Part shown: in pieces, positions 27,960 through 37,792 of the stretch | Numbering within the stretch: the first letter of the stretch is position 1 | Layout: each line of letters begins with the position of its first letter | NCBI RefSeq assembly: GCF_014652235.1 | Contig: NZ_BMYK01000001.1 | Location: 503,536 to 567,535, forward strand | Reading direction: 5' to 3' | DNA length: 64,000 nt | Origin: Pseudorhodoferax aquiterrae | Lineage (GTDB): Bacteria; Pseudomonadota; Gammaproteobacteria; Burkholderiales; Burkholderiaceae_C | Notes under the pieces: model-generated | The model's database searches: none | The model's input: only the letters and a program-made list of their open reading frames with translations | Told to the model about the DNA's origin: nothing | Position numbers and translations under genes: made by a program

Positions 27960-28493
27960 ATGCGTCCGCCCGCCCTGCCTGCCACCGAAGCCCAACGCAT
28001 CGCCACGCTGCGCGACCTGCTGATCCTCGACACCGAACCGGAGGCGCGTTTCGACCTGATCACCGCCTACGCCGCTTCGCAGTTCAAGGTGCCGATCGCG
28101 CTCGTGAGTCTGGTCGACGCGGACCGCCAGTGGTTCAAGTCGTGCGTCGGCTTGCAGGCCAGCGAGACGCCGCGCGACATCAGCTTCTGCGGCCATGCCA
28201 TCCTGCAGCCCGAGATCCTGGAGGTTCCCGATGCGACGGTGGATCCGCGCTTCGCCGACAACCCGCTGGTCTTGGGCGATCCGCACATCCGCTTCTACGC
28301 CGGCTGTCCGCTGGTCATGGCCAATGGCGAGTCGGTGGGCACGCTGTGCCTGATCGACCGCAAGCCCAAGCGCCTGAGCGCCTGGGAGCGCGAGCACCTG
28401 GCGGTGCTGGGCAAGATGGTGGCGGCCGAACTGCAGGGCGTGTCGGCCGGCACGGTGGAGGGGCGGCCGAACATCCCGGCCTTCTACGCCTGA
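27960..28493 (+). CDS. Stand-alone GAF domain protein
   Basis: 177 residues consisting of one GAF domain: IALVSLVDADRQWFKS, ISFCGHAILQPE, the DPRFADNPLV loop, FYAGCPLVMANGESVGTLCLID, and a final helix with LAVLGKMVAAEL. Such proteins bind small ligands or act as redox or signalling sensors; this one has no output domain. AGGAG lies a few bases before the ATG. It is divergent from the CorA-like gene and convergent with vapC. Confidence 0.88.
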   Translation: MRPPALPATEAQRIATLRDLLILDTEPEARFDLITAYAASQFKVPIALVSLVDADRQWFKSCVGLQASETPRDISFCGHAILQPEILEVPDATVDPRFADNPLVLGDPHIRFYAGCPLVMANGESVGTLCLIDRKPKRLSAWEREHLAVLGKMVAAELQGVSAGTVEGRPNIPAFYA

Positions 28494-28502
28494 GCGGCGC
28501 CC

Positions 28503-29000
28503 TCAACCCACTTCGAGCAGCTCGAACGGCCCTCCGGCAAAGGCTTGGGCCAGGCGCTTGTCCAGCGTGAGCAGGCGCATGCCATGGTGCTGGGCCAGGG
28601 CGAGCAGGTAGGCGTCCGTCGTCTGTCGCGGCCCGGTCAGCCGGCCGAAGTCGCAGGCCGTGACCGCCGGGTGCTCGGCCAGGTAGGCATGCTCGGCGTC
28701 GGCGCACAGTGCCTGCAATGCAGCATGGGCCTGCGGTGGCGACAGGGTGCGGCTGAAGATGCCGCTGGTGGAGGAGATGCGCACGAAGCCGAGCTGCGTG
28801 ATGGCGCAGGTGGCCCAGGCCGCGGCGGCGTCCAGGCGCTGCACGACGGCGGCATGGGCTTCGTGCTCGACCCAGCCCAGCGCCACCAGGGTGTTCATGT
28901 CCAGCAGCACGGCCGGCTGGCGGGCTGTGCCCCAGCGCGGGCTGGCTTCGCGCACCGCCGTCGGCGGGGAAGGCGGCGGCGCGGCCCGGGCGCGACTCAC
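28503..29000 (-). CDS. vapC: PIN-domain ribonuclease toxin (VapC-like)
   Basis: 165-residue PIN-domain protein, probably a sequence-specific RNase acting on tRNA or rRNA. The acidic metal ligands expected of the fold are the Asp in AVLLDMNTL, the Asp in TTDAYLLALA and the Asp in LLTLDKRLAQ. The GTG start overlaps the antitoxin stop (GTGA). The N-terminus has about 30 extra Ala/Pro-rich residues before the PIN core. Because the catalytic Asp precedes the first internal Met, the early start must be used. VapC function is inferred from fold and pairing with a VapB-like gene. Confidence 0.85.
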   Translation of the reverse strand: MSRARAAPPPSPPTAVREASPRWGTARQPAVLLDMNTLVALGWVEHEAHAAVVQRLDAAAAWATCAITQLGFVRISSTSGIFSRTLSPPQAHAALQALCADAEHAYLAEHPAVTACDFGRLTGPRQTTDAYLLALAQHHGMRLLTLDKRLAQAFAGGPFELLEVG

Positions 29001-29242
29001 AGCACGCCTTCGTCGTCGATGAGCTTGTGCAGTTGCGCGCTCGTCACCTGCGCGCCCACGGCAGCCGGTGCAATGGCCTGGAAGCGGCCGCTGCGCACGC
29101 TGGGCGGGGCGGCCTCGGTGCTGGCACGCAGGCCTTCCTGCACCAGCTGACCGAGCAGGCGCGCCATGGAGATGTTCTGGCGCAAAGCCTGTCGGCGCAC
29201 GGACTCGTGCACGGCAGGGTCGAGTTCGATGGTGGTGCGCAT
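28997..29242 (-). CDS. vapB: Ribbon-helix-helix antitoxin (VapB-like)
   Basis: 81 residues. MRTTIELDPAVHESVRRQALRQNISMARLLGQLVQEGL is a ribbon-helix-helix DNA-binding unit; the C-terminal half (about 45-81) would wrap the toxin. Its stop overlaps the toxin start by four bases. A double inverted repeat sits immediately upstream of its start codon, consistent with autoregulation. Confidence 0.86.
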   Translation of the reverse strand: MRTTIELDPAVHESVRRQALRQNISMARLLGQLVQEGLRASTEAAPPSVRSGRFQAIAPAAVGAQVTSAQLHKLIDDEGVL

Positions 29243-29243
29243 G

Positions 29244-29276
29244 GATTCAAGTGAATCGGTGATTCAGCACATCGTA
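29244..29276 (-). promoter_or_regulatory. vapBC promoter and autoregulatory operator
   Basis: GATTCA (29244-29249), TGAATC (29252-29257) and GATTCA (29261-29266) form two overlapping inverted repeats next to the vapB start. TACGAT on the minus strand (29271-29276) is a plausible -10, so the repeats would cover the transcription start. This is the usual place for an RHH antitoxin operator. Confidence 0.6.
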
Positions 29277-29400
29277 GCATCAGCCCATCTTCGTGGAAAG
29301 AGCGCCTCGTGAAGCCCGTGGTGCTTCCAAGTGCGGCTGCCCGCGGCGTTGGCGAAAAGCCAGCACTTCCGACCCCGACGGCGCTGCCTATGATCGGCGC

Positions 29401-29874
29401 ATGCCCGACACCGCATCCGCCATTCCCGCCGGTTTCCGCCCCATCGACATGGGCGGCCCCTTCATCGAGGCCAATGGCCCGCTCTATGGCCGCTGGACCG
29501 GCGAGAAACTGCAGCTGGGCTTTCGCGTGGAGCGGCGCCACACCAACCCGATCGGCACCTGCCACGGTGGCATGCTCGCGAGCTTTTGCGACATGCTGTT
29601 GCCGGCCATGACCATGTACCAGGGCACGGATGGCCGGCGCAGCTTCCTGCCCACCATCAACCTGCAGATCGACTACATCGGCGCGGCGCCGCTGGGCGCC
29701 TGGGTGCAGGGCGAGGGCGAGGTGCTGCAACGCACGCGCACCATGGTGTTCGCACAGGCGCTCGTCACGGCCGACGGCGTGCCGGCGCTGCGCACGAGCG
29801 GCATCTTCCGCTACCGGCCGCCGCAGGACGATGCGCCGCTGGACTTCGATCCGCTGCGGCTGCGCGGGAACTGA
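29401..29874 (+). CDS. PaaI-type hotdog-fold thioesterase
   Basis: 157 residues. Hotdog-fold features are HTNPIGTCHGGMLASFCDMLL, where the HGG motif starts the central helix, and the strand INLQIDYIGAAPLGAWVQGEGEVL. Such enzymes hydrolyse acyl- or aryl-CoA thioesters; the substrate cannot be read. The ATG at 29401 gives the family-like start. The stretch from the vapB promoter to this gene, about 125 bases, holds nothing clear. Confidence 0.87.
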   Translation: MPDTASAIPAGFRPIDMGGPFIEANGPLYGRWTGEKLQLGFRVERRHTNPIGTCHGGMLASFCDMLLPAMTMYQGTDGRRSFLPTINLQIDYIGAAPLGAWVQGEGEVLQRTRTMVFAQALVTADGVPALRTSGIFRYRPPQDDAPLDFDPLRLRGN

Positions 29875-29895
29875 CGCGGCTGTCAACACGCCCGC

Positions 29896-29924
29896 GCGTC
29901 ATGCGGGCTTCACACGGCTGTCAC
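29896..29924 (+). promoter_or_regulatory. Triple Pho box upstream of phoX
   Basis: Three heptamers on an exact 11-base period: GCGTCAT (29896-29902), GCTTCAC (29907-29913) and CTGTCAC (29918-29924), each separated by four bases. This is the layout of PhoB sites (CTGTCAT-N4-CTGTCAC). It lies 113 bases before the phoX ATG. The family of the downstream gene (a phosphate-starvation phosphatase) independently predicts PhoB control. Confidence 0.72.
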
Positions 29925-30036
29925 GGGCGGTTTCGACCATCACGGCCGCAAGCCAGCCTGCGCCAGCGAAATACACCATGCACAAAGCATGGCGGGGAAG
30001 CGTCTTGTCTTTTTCCCATCCCAGGACTCCGCCCCG

Positions 30037-32019
30037 ATGCCTTCGATCGATCCAGAAAACATCCCTACCAACACCAGCGCCAACCCCCACTTCAACGAGC
30101 TCGTCGAACGTGCGCGCTCGCGCCGCGGCTTTCTCAAGAGCGGCCTGGCCCTGGGCGCCGTCGGCTTCTTCGGCGCGGGCCTCACGGCCTGCGGCGGCGG
30201 TGACGGCGACGGCGACGACAGCGGCCCGATGCTCGGCTTCGCGGCCGTGGCAGCCTCGACCGGCGATGACATCGTGGTGCCGGCCGGCTACAAGCATGCG
30301 GTGTTCTGCCGCTGGGGCGACCCGCTGTTCGCCAACTCGCCGGCCTGGAAACCGGATGCCTCCAACACGGCGGCCGACCAGGCCCTGCAGTTCGGCGACA
30401 ACCACGACGGCATGCACTTCTTCCCGCTGTCCAACAACAGCAGCACCGAAGGCCTGCTCGTGATGAACCACGAGTACATCAACCCCGAGTTCTTCTACAC
30501 CGCGGCCGAGCAGTCCGGCACCACGCCCTGGTCGCTGGAGCAGGTGCGCAAGGCCCAGCACGCCCACGGCGTGTCGGTTGCGCATGTGCGCCTCGTGAAC
30601 GGCAACTGGCAGGTGGTGATCCCCTCGCCCTACAACCGCCGTATCCACATGAACACGCCGATGCAGCTGACCGGCCCCGTGCGCGGCCACGCACTGGTGC
30701 GGACCAGTGTCGACCCGGCCGGCGAGGTCTCGCTCGGCACGGTCAACAACTGCGGCAACGGCTACACCATGTGGGGCACCTACCTCACCTGCGAGGAGAA
30801 CTTCAACGGCTACTTCGGCACCGCCAGCACGACGGATGTGCGCAACGCCAACATGCGCCGCTACGGGCTGTCGAGCGCGGGCTCGGGCTACCGCTGGCAC
30901 GAGGAGGACCAGCGCTTCGACTACGCGGTGGAGCCGAACGAGCCCAACCGCCTGGGTTGGATCGTCGAGATCGATCCGTTCGATGCCTCGTCCACGCCCA
31001 AGAAGCGCACGGCGCTGGGCCGCATCAAGCACGAGAACGCCGCGCAGACGCTGGCCAAGGACCAGCGCGTGGTGGTCTACATGGGCGACGACCAGGCCAA
31101 CGACTACGTCTACAAGTTCGTCTCGGACGGCAAGTACGTGGCCGACAACCAGCGCGCCAACGTCAACCTGCTGGAAAGCGGCACGCTGTACGTGGCCAGG
31201 TTCGGCGCCGGCGCCACGGCGGGCGACATGATGGGCACGGGCGAGTGGGTGGCCCTGGTGCCGTCCACGCCCATCGCCGGTGGCAGCACGCTGGGCGCCA
31301 AGTACGGCGACCTGGGCGGCATCCTGGTCAACACGCGCCTGGCGGCAGACGATGTCGGCGCGACCAAGATGGACCGCCCGGAGTGGGTGACGGTGCACCC
31401 GGACTCGGGCGAGGTCTACCTCACGCTGACCAACAACAGCAGCCGCAGCACGGTGGACGAGGCCAACCCGCGCACCAACAACATCTACGGCCAGATCATC
31501 CGCTGGCGCGAGACCGGCCAGGACGCGGCCGCACTGACGTTCGAGTGGGACCTGTTCGTGCTGGCCGGCAACCCGGCGCACACGGCCGGCGGCCTGCAGG
31601 CCGGATCGAGCAACATCAACGCCGACAACCTGTTCAACAGCCCGGACGGCCTGGCCTTCGACGCCGACGGGCGCCTGTGGATCCAGACCGACGGCAACTT
31701 CTCGAACCGGGGCAACTACGCCGGCATGGGCAACAACCAGATGCTGGTGGTCGACCCGAAGACCAAGGAGATTCGCCGCTTTCTGGTCGGCCCCTCGGGC
31801 TGCGAGATCACGGGCATCACCTGGACGCCGGACCAGAAGTACGTGTTCGTCAACGTGCAGCACCCGGGCGAATACGGCAGCCACCCGCGCGCACCCGCGA
31901 CCGATCCCGCGGTGGACCCGCTGGCCTTCTCGCGCTGGCCCGACAACGGCGCCGGCGGGCGCCCACGTCCGGCCACGGTCGTGGTCTGGCGCGAGGATGG
32001 CGGCAAGGTCGGCACCTGA
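30037..32019 (+). CDS. phoX: PhoX-family alkaline phosphatase, Tat-exported
   Basis: 660-residue PhoX (DUF839) protein; family members are Ca/Fe-dependent monomeric phosphatases that release phosphate from organic phosphoesters outside the cytoplasm. The N-terminus has a twin-arginine signal (SRRGFLKSGLALG, Arg29-Arg30) ending in LTACGGG, which also looks like a lipobox (Cys52), so it may be a Tat lipoprotein. Family segments include LLVMNHEYINPEFF, YLTCEENFNGYF, KHENAAQTLAKD and GCEITGITWTPD. I prefer the ATG at 30037; another at 29989 would add 16 residues. A triple Pho box precedes it and a terminator follows it. Confidence 0.92.
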   Translation: MPSIDPENIPTNTSANPHFNELVERARSRRGFLKSGLALGAVGFFGAGLTACGGGDGDGDDSGPMLGFAAVAASTGDDIVVPAGYKHAVFCRWGDPLFANSPAWKPDASNTAADQALQFGDNHDGMHFFPLSNNSSTEGLLVMNHEYINPEFFYTAAEQSGTTPWSLEQVRKAQHAHGVSVAHVRLVNGNWQVVIPSPYNRRIHMNTPMQLTGPVRGHALVRTSVDPAGEVSLGTVNNCGNGYTMWGTYLTCEENFNGYFGTASTTDVRNANMRRYGLSSAGSGYRWHEEDQRFDYAVEPNEPNRLGWIVEIDPFDASSTPKKRTALGRIKHENAAQTLAKDQRVVVYMGDDQANDYVYKFVSDGKYVADNQRANVNLLESGTLYVARFGAGATAGDMMGTGEWVALVPSTPIAGGSTLGAKYGDLGGILVNTRLAADDVGATKMDRPEWVTVHPDSGEVYLTLTNNSSRSTVDEANPRTNNIYGQIIRWRETGQDAAALTFEWDLFVLAGNPAHTAGGLQAGSSNINADNLFNSPDGLAFDADGRLWIQTDGNFSNRGNYAGMGNNQMLVVDPKTKEIRRFLVGPSGCEITGITWTPDQKYVFVNVQHPGEYGSHPRAPATDPAVDPLAFSRWPDNGAGGRPRPATVVVWREDGGKVGT

Positions 32020-32040
32020 GCATTCCTTGACCTGCCGCAG

Positions 32041-32075
32041 AAGGGCCCCAGTGCTGCAAGGCGCCGGGGCCTTTT
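32041..32075 (+). terminator. Intrinsic terminator after phoX
   Basis: GGCCCC (32044-32049) pairs with GGGGCC (32066-32071) and is followed by a TTTT run, 25 bases after the phoX stop. The loop is long but the position and T-run fit. Confidence 0.65.
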
Positions 32076-32126
32076 GGCGTGGATGGGCCGGTGCAGAATG
32101 CGCGAAACCGAGCGGAAGGACGGCGC

Positions 32127-33575
32127 ATGACGCACGAGGTGAGGCGGTTCTTCGCGAGCCGCGCATGGATTCAGGGGACGTGGGCGCGCGATGTGGTGTT
32201 GACGGTGGCGGCCGACGGCTGCTGGCTCAACGTGCTGCCCAATGCCAGCGCCGAGCAGCAGCGCGGCGCCATGCGGCTCGGCGGCCCCGTGCTGCCGGGC
32301 ATGGTCAACGCCCACAGCCACGCCTTCCAGCGCGCCATGGCCGGCCTGACGGAGCGCCGGCGCAACGGCGCGGCCGCCGAGGTCGACGACTTCTGGACCT
32401 GGCGCGAGCGCATGTACAGCGTGGCGCGGCGCATCACGCCCGGGCAACTGGAGGCCGTGGCCAGTCTGTTGTACGCCGAGCTGCTGCAGGCCGGCTACAC
32501 CCAGGTCTGCGAGTTCCACTACCTGCACGGCGCGCCCGATGGACAGGCGCCAGGCCAGCCGCTCGAGATGGCACTGGCGCTCGTGCGCGCGGCGCAGCAG
32601 GTGGGCATCGGCCTGACCCTGCTGCCCACGCTGTACATGCGCGCGGGCTTCGGCGCGCCGGCATTGGACGAGGCGCAGCGTCGCTTCGCCTCCACACCGG
32701 ACAGCGTGCTGCGCACGGTGGAGGCCATCGCGCGCCTGGCCGTGGATGCCGATGCCAACAAGACGAGCCCCGGCGCACTGCTGGGCGCTGGCGTGGCCGT
32801 GCATTCGCTGCGTGCCGTCGATGCCGGGGCGCTGCAGGAGGTGGCGGCGCATGCGCGCAAGGTCTCGCTGCCGCTGCACATCCATGTCGCGGAGCAGACC
32901 CAGGAGGTGGACGACTGCGTGGCCCACACCGGTCTGCGGCCCGTGGAGTGGCTGCTGCAGAACGCGCCGGTGGACGCGCGCTGGAACCTCGTGCACGCGA
33001 CCCAGGCCACGGCGCAGGAGCTGCAGGGCGTGCGCCGCGCCGGCGCCTGCATCGTGCTGTGCCCCAGCACCGAGGCCGACCTGGGCGATGGCCTGTTCGA
33101 CCTGGCCGGCTACATGGCACTGGGCGGGCGTTGGTCGGTCGGCTCGGACAGCCAGGTTTCGCGCCAATGGACCACCGAACTGCGCCTGCTGGAGTACCTG
33201 CAGCGCGTGCAGCTGCGCCAGCGCAACGTCGCAGCGCGGGCGGGCGGGCGCGACAGCACGGCGGCAGCCCTGTTCGACGCCGCAGTGGCGGGCGGCCGCG
33301 CCGCGACCGGCCAGCGCATCGGCGCGATCCAGGCCGGACACCGTGCCGACTTCGTGGTGCTGGACGACCAATCGCCCGCACTGCTGGGCATTCCTGCCGA
33401 GCATGTGCTCGATGCGATGGTGTTTTCCTCGCCTTCGCCGCGGCTGTGGGACGTGTTCGTCGCCGGGCAGGCGGTCGTGACGCAGGGCAGGGTAGTGGGC
33501 CGCAGCTCGACCGCACCCTTGGCACCGCAGCTGGGCGCGGCGTTCAGTGCGGCGATGGCCGCGCTCTGGCCCTGA
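32127..33575 (+). CDS. hutF: Formimidoylglutamate deiminase HutF
   Basis: 482-residue amidohydrolase that converts N-formimidoyl-glutamate to N-formyl-glutamate in the five-step histidine degradation route. Metal-ligand motifs are NAHSHAFQRAMAG near the N-terminus, LHIHVAEQ in the middle, and VGSDSQ for the late Asp. FDLAGYMALGGRWSVGSDSQV is HutF-like. AAGGA precedes the ATG at 32127. No other hut gene is in the window, so it is separated from the rest of the pathway or acts on a related N-formimino compound. Confidence 0.87.
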   Translation: MTHEVRRFFASRAWIQGTWARDVVLTVAADGCWLNVLPNASAEQQRGAMRLGGPVLPGMVNAHSHAFQRAMAGLTERRRNGAAAEVDDFWTWRERMYSVARRITPGQLEAVASLLYAELLQAGYTQVCEFHYLHGAPDGQAPGQPLEMALALVRAAQQVGIGLTLLPTLYMRAGFGAPALDEAQRRFASTPDSVLRTVEAIARLAVDADANKTSPGALLGAGVAVHSLRAVDAGALQEVAAHARKVSLPLHIHVAEQTQEVDDCVAHTGLRPVEWLLQNAPVDARWNLVHATQATAQELQGVRRAGACIVLCPSTEADLGDGLFDLAGYMALGGRWSVGSDSQVSRQWTTELRLLEYLQRVQLRQRNVAARAGGRDSTAAALFDAAVAGGRAATGQRIGAIQAGHRADFVVLDDQSPALLGIPAEHVLDAMVFSSPSPRLWDVFVAGQAVVTQGRVVGRSSTAPLAPQLGAAFSAAMAALWP

Positions 33576-33595
33576 GCTGCTGCTCGAAACAACAA

Positions 33596-33618
33596 AGGCC
33601 GCTTGCGCGGCCTCTTTT
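33596..33618. terminator. Bidirectional terminator between hutF and tRNA-Pro
   Basis: AGGCCGC (33596-33602) and GCGGCCT (33607-33613) form a seven-base stem with a four-base loop, followed by CTTTT on the plus strand. On the minus strand the same stem is followed by TTTGTTGTTT, so it can end both hutF and the convergent tRNA transcript. Confidence 0.75.
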
Positions 33619-33638
33619 GCTCATGACAATGACTTGGC

Positions 33639-33715
33639 TGGTCGGGGTGAGAGGATTCGAACCTCCGGCCTCTACGTCCCGAACGTAGCGCTCTACCAGG
33701 CTAAGCTACACCCCG
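33639..33715 (-). tRNA. tRNA-Pro (anticodon CGG)
   Basis: On the minus strand a full cloverleaf can be drawn: acceptor stem CGGGGTG/CACCCCG and an anticodon stem CTACG/CGTAG with loop TTCGGGA, giving anticodon CGG. The T-arm loop is GTTCGAATC. Discriminator A and an encoded CCA end follow. It starts 17 bases after the ispB stop on the same strand and is probably processed from the ispB transcript. Confidence 0.95.
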
Positions 33716-33732
33716 ATTTGCAGTTCAGGTCT

Positions 33733-34716
33733 TCAAGACCTGCGCTCCAACAGCTGAGCCGCTAATTGTAGCAAAGCTTTTGTGTTGTTATTCGGCGACA
33801 GTTGCGAAATCGCTTCGATCGCGCGTTGGGCTTCGGCTGCGGCGGCTTCGCGGGTAATCTCCAGGGCGCCGGTTTCGCGCACGATGGCGATGATTTCGTC
33901 GATGTTGTCGACGGCACCGTTCTCGATCGCGACACGGATGGTGTCGCGCTGGGCGGGCGTGCCGCGCCGCATGGCGGCGATCAAGGGCAGCGTGCACTTG
34001 CCCTCGCGCAGGTCGTCGCCGAGGTTCTTGCCCATTTCCTCCGGTGCGCCGTCGTAGTCCAGCACGTCGTCGATGACCTGGAAGGCCGTGCCCAGGGCCT
34101 GGCCGTAGTCGGCACAGGCGCGCTCGATCTCCGGCGTGCTGCCGGCCAGGATGGCGGCGATGCGGGCGCTGGCCTCGAACAACTTGGCCGTCTTGGAGCG
34201 GATCACGCGCAGGTAGCCGGCTTCGTCCAGCGAGGCGTCGTGCATGTTGACGAGCTGCATGACCTCGCCTTCGGCGATCACGTTGGTCGCCTCGGCCAGG
34301 GTCTGCATGATGCGCATGTCGCCCACCTCGACCATCATCTGGAAGGCGCGCGAATACAGGAAGTCGCCGACCAGCACGCTGGCCGGGTTGCCGAAGGCCT
34401 CGTTGGCCGTGGCACGGCCGCGCCGCAGCGTGGAGTCGTCGACCACGTCGTCGTGCAGCAGGGTGGCGGTGTGGATGAACTCCACCACGGCCGCGAGCGT
34501 GAAGCGCTCGGGCGAGCGCTGCCCGAGCGCGCCGCACATCAGCAGCAGCAGCGCCGGGCGCAGCCGCTTGCCGCCCGCGGAGATGATGTACTGCGCGACC
34601 TGGCCGACGAGCGGCACATCGGAAGAGAGGCGCTTGGCGATCAGTCGATCGACTTCGCGCATGTCGTCGGCGATCAGCGCGACCGCCTCGGCGGTGCTGG
34701 AGGTGTTGACGGACAA
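33733..34716 (-). CDS. ispB: Octaprenyl diphosphate synthase (long-chain polyprenyl synthase)
   Basis: 327-residue trans-prenyltransferase that makes the ubiquinone side chain from farnesyl diphosphate and isopentenyl diphosphate. The first Asp-rich motif is in LLHDDVVDDSTLRRG and the second in VIDDVLDYDG, with GGKRLRPAL near the N-terminus and NLGDDLREGK later. The only start in register with the family is a TTG at 34716. Chain length (C40) is inferred from ispB position next to rplU-rpmA. It is transcribed away from rplU and into tRNA-Pro. Confidence 0.94.
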   Translation of the reverse strand: MSVNTSSTAEAVALIADDMREVDRLIAKRLSSDVPLVGQVAQYIISAGGKRLRPALLLLMCGALGQRSPERFTLAAVVEFIHTATLLHDDVVDDSTLRRGRATANEAFGNPASVLVGDFLYSRAFQMMVEVGDMRIMQTLAEATNVIAEGEVMQLVNMHDASLDEAGYLRVIRSKTAKLFEASARIAAILAGSTPEIERACADYGQALGTAFQVIDDVLDYDGAPEEMGKNLGDDLREGKCTLPLIAAMRRGTPAQRDTIRVAIENGAVDNIDEIIAIVRETGALEITREAAAAEAQRAIEAISQLSPNNNTKALLQLAAQLLERRS

Positions 34717-34743
34717 AGGTGTGACCCAGGGTAATTGCGGCGG

Positions 34744-34749
34744 ATTATA
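34744..34749 (-). promoter_or_regulatory. -10 element of ispB
   Basis: TATAAT on the minus strand, a perfect consensus hexamer 27 bases upstream of the TTG start. No clear -35 hexamer lies at the right distance. Confidence 0.6.
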
Positions 34750-34810
34750 GGAAGCCCCTCCTGCCGCCGACCCGGCCTGTCCGTCCGTGCGCCGGTGCAG
34801 GCGCCGAGGA

Positions 34811-34819
34811 TGCTATACT
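34811..34819 (+). promoter_or_regulatory. Extended -10 promoter of rplU-rpmA
   Basis: TGC followed by TATACT (34814-34819) forms an extended -10 element in the otherwise very GC-rich gap. It would start transcription near 34826 and leave a leader of about 70 bases. Confidence 0.65.
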
Positions 34820-34855
34820 CGCGGGCTTCGCGGAAATTCGTCCGCCGAAGGCTCA

Positions 34856-34878
34856 CCCTCTAGAGCTTAGGTAGAGGG
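34856..34878 (+). other. Hairpin in the rplU leader
   Basis: CCCTCTA (34856-34862) pairs perfectly with TAGAGGG (34872-34878) around a nine-base loop, ending 17 bases before the rplU ATG. Ribosomal-protein leaders often carry autoregulatory structures, but whether this one binds L21 is unknown. Confidence 0.5.
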
Positions 34879-34895
34879 CTCATACGAGGTTCCAC

Positions 34896-35207
34896 ATGTA
34901 CGCGGTCATAAAAACCGGTGGCAAGCAGTATCGCGTTGCTTCCGGCGAGAAAATCAAAGTAGAACAGATTGCTGCGGATGTTGGCCAAGAGATCGTGATC
35001 GACCAGGTTCTCGCCGTTGGCAACGGCAGCGAGATCAAGGTAGGCACCCCCTTGGTATCCGGCGCAACCGTCACGGCAACCGTCGTGGCGCACGGCAAGC
35101 ACGACAAGGTGCACATCTTCAAGATGCGCCGTCGCAAGCACTATCAGAAACGTCAAGGCCATCGCCAGCAGTTCACCGAGCTGCAAATCGGCGCGATCGC
35201 CGGTTAA
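34896..35207 (+). CDS. rplU: 50S ribosomal protein L21
   Basis: 103 residues, the standard length. [23 protein letters not shown] at the N-terminus and the basic [16 protein letters not shown] segment near the C-terminus are diagnostic. L21 binds 23S rRNA in the large subunit. rpmA follows 12 bases later in the conserved rplU-rpmA-obgE order. Codon use is less GC-extreme than that of neighbours, as expected of a highly expressed gene. Confidence 0.98.
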   Translation: MYAVIKTGGKQYRVASGEKIKVEQIAADVGQEIVIDQVLAVGNGSEIKVGTPLVSGATVTATVVAHGKHDKVHIFKMRRRKHYQKRQGHRQQFTELQIGAIAG

Positions 35208-35219
35208 AGGGGTCAGGTC

Positions 35220-36628
<1,409 letters not shown>

Positions 36629-36641
36629 TCCGCTGCAGCCC

Positions 36642-37790
36642 ATGACGACACCTGTCCATCCGACCCTGCTGCACGAAGCGCGGCGCATCGTCGTCAAGGT
36701 CGGCTCCAGCCTGGTCACCAACGAAGGCCGTGGCCTGGACGAAGCGGCCATCGGCGAATGGTCGCGGCAGCTGGCCGCGCTGGTGCGGGGCGATGGCGTG
36801 CGCGGCCGCGAGGTGATCATGGTGTCCAGCGGCGCGATCGCCGAAGGCATGAAGCGTCTGGGCTGGAGCACGCGCCCGCGCGAGGTGCACGCGCTGCAGG
36901 CCGCGGCCGCCGTGGGCCAGATGGGCCTGGCGCAGATGTACGAGAGCAAGCTGCGCGAGAACGGCCTGGGCAGTGCCCAGGTGCTGCTCACGCATGCCGA
37001 CCTGGCCGACCGCGAGCGCTACCTGAACGCGCGCTCCACATTGCTCACGCTGCTGCAGCACGGTGTGGTGCCGGTGATCAACGAGAACGACACGGTCGTC
37101 AACGACGAGATCAAGTTCGGCGACAACGACACCCTGGGTGCGCTGGTCGCGAACCTGGTCGAGGCCGACGTGCTCGTGATCCTGACCGACCAGCGCGGCC
37201 TGTATTCCGCCGATCCGCGCAAGGACCCCGGCGCGCGCTTCATCGACGAGGCGCAGGCCGGCGATCCGGAACTCGAGGCCATGGCCGGCGGGGCCGGCTC
37301 CAGCATCGGCCGCGGCGGCATGATCACCAAGATCCTCGCGGCCAAGCGCGCAGCCGGCTCCGGCGCATCGACCGTGATCGCCTGGGGCCGCGAGCCGGAC
37401 GTGCTGCTGCGCCTGGCGCAGGGCGAAGCCATCGGCACTTTGCTGGCGGCGCAGACGCAGAAGATGCAGGCGCGCAAGCAGTGGATGGCCGACCACCTGC
37501 AGCTGCGCGGTGCCGTCATCGTCGACGACGGCGCGGCGCGCAAACTGCGCGGCGAGGGCAAGAGCCTGCTGCCCATCGGCATGACAGCGGTGGAGGGCGA
37601 GTTCTCGCGCGGCGACGTGATCGCCATCCGCGACAGCCAGGGCCAGACCATTGCCCGCGGTCTCGCGAACTACGCCAGCGCCGAGGCGAGGCTGCTGTGC
37701 CGCAAGCCGTCCAGCGAGTTCGAGGCCTTGCTCGGCTACACGGCCGAGCACGAGATGGTCCACCGGGACAACCTCGTGCTGAGCCGCTGA
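36642..37790 (+). CDS. proB: Glutamate 5-kinase
   Basis: 382 residues. The amino-acid kinase domain (about 1-260) carries [33 protein letters not shown] and the [11 protein letters not shown] segment. A C-terminal PUA domain (about 285-380) carries [13 protein letters not shown] and ARGLANY. It phosphorylates glutamate in the first step of proline synthesis and is normally inhibited by proline. It follows obgE closely and probably shares its transcript. It converges with the CNP1-like gene with a two-base gap. Confidence 0.96.
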   Translation: MTTPVHPTLLHEARRIVVKVGSSLVTNEGRGLDEAAIGEWSRQLAALVRGDGVRGREVIMVSSGAIAEGMKRLGWSTRPREVHALQAAAAVGQMGLAQMYESKLRENGLGSAQVLLTHADLADRERYLNARSTLLTLLQHGVVPVINENDTVVNDEIKFGDNDTLGALVANLVEADVLVILTDQRGLYSADPRKDPGARFIDEAQAGDPELEAMAGGAGSSIGRGGMITKILAAKRAAGSGASTVIAWGREPDVLLRLAQGEAIGTLLAAQTQKMQARKQWMADHLQLRGAVIVDDGAARKLRGEGKSLLPIGMTAVEGEFSRGDVIAIRDSQGQTIARGLANYASAEARLLCRKPSSEFEALLGYTAEHEMVHRDNLVLSR

Positions 37791-37792
37791 GT

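Noticed and set aside
29880..29886. CTGTCAA as a fourth heptamer of the phoX Pho box
   Set aside because: It resembles the heptamer but is out of the 11-base phase with the other three, so it was not counted.
29899..32166. 755-codon open frame antisense to phoX
   Set aside because: phoX has Tat signal, family motifs, promoter and terminator on the plus strand; the antisense frame has none.
33547..33765. Plus-strand open frame across the tRNA-Pro region
   Set aside because: It overlaps the hutF end, the terminator and the antisense of tRNA-Pro; no protein features.
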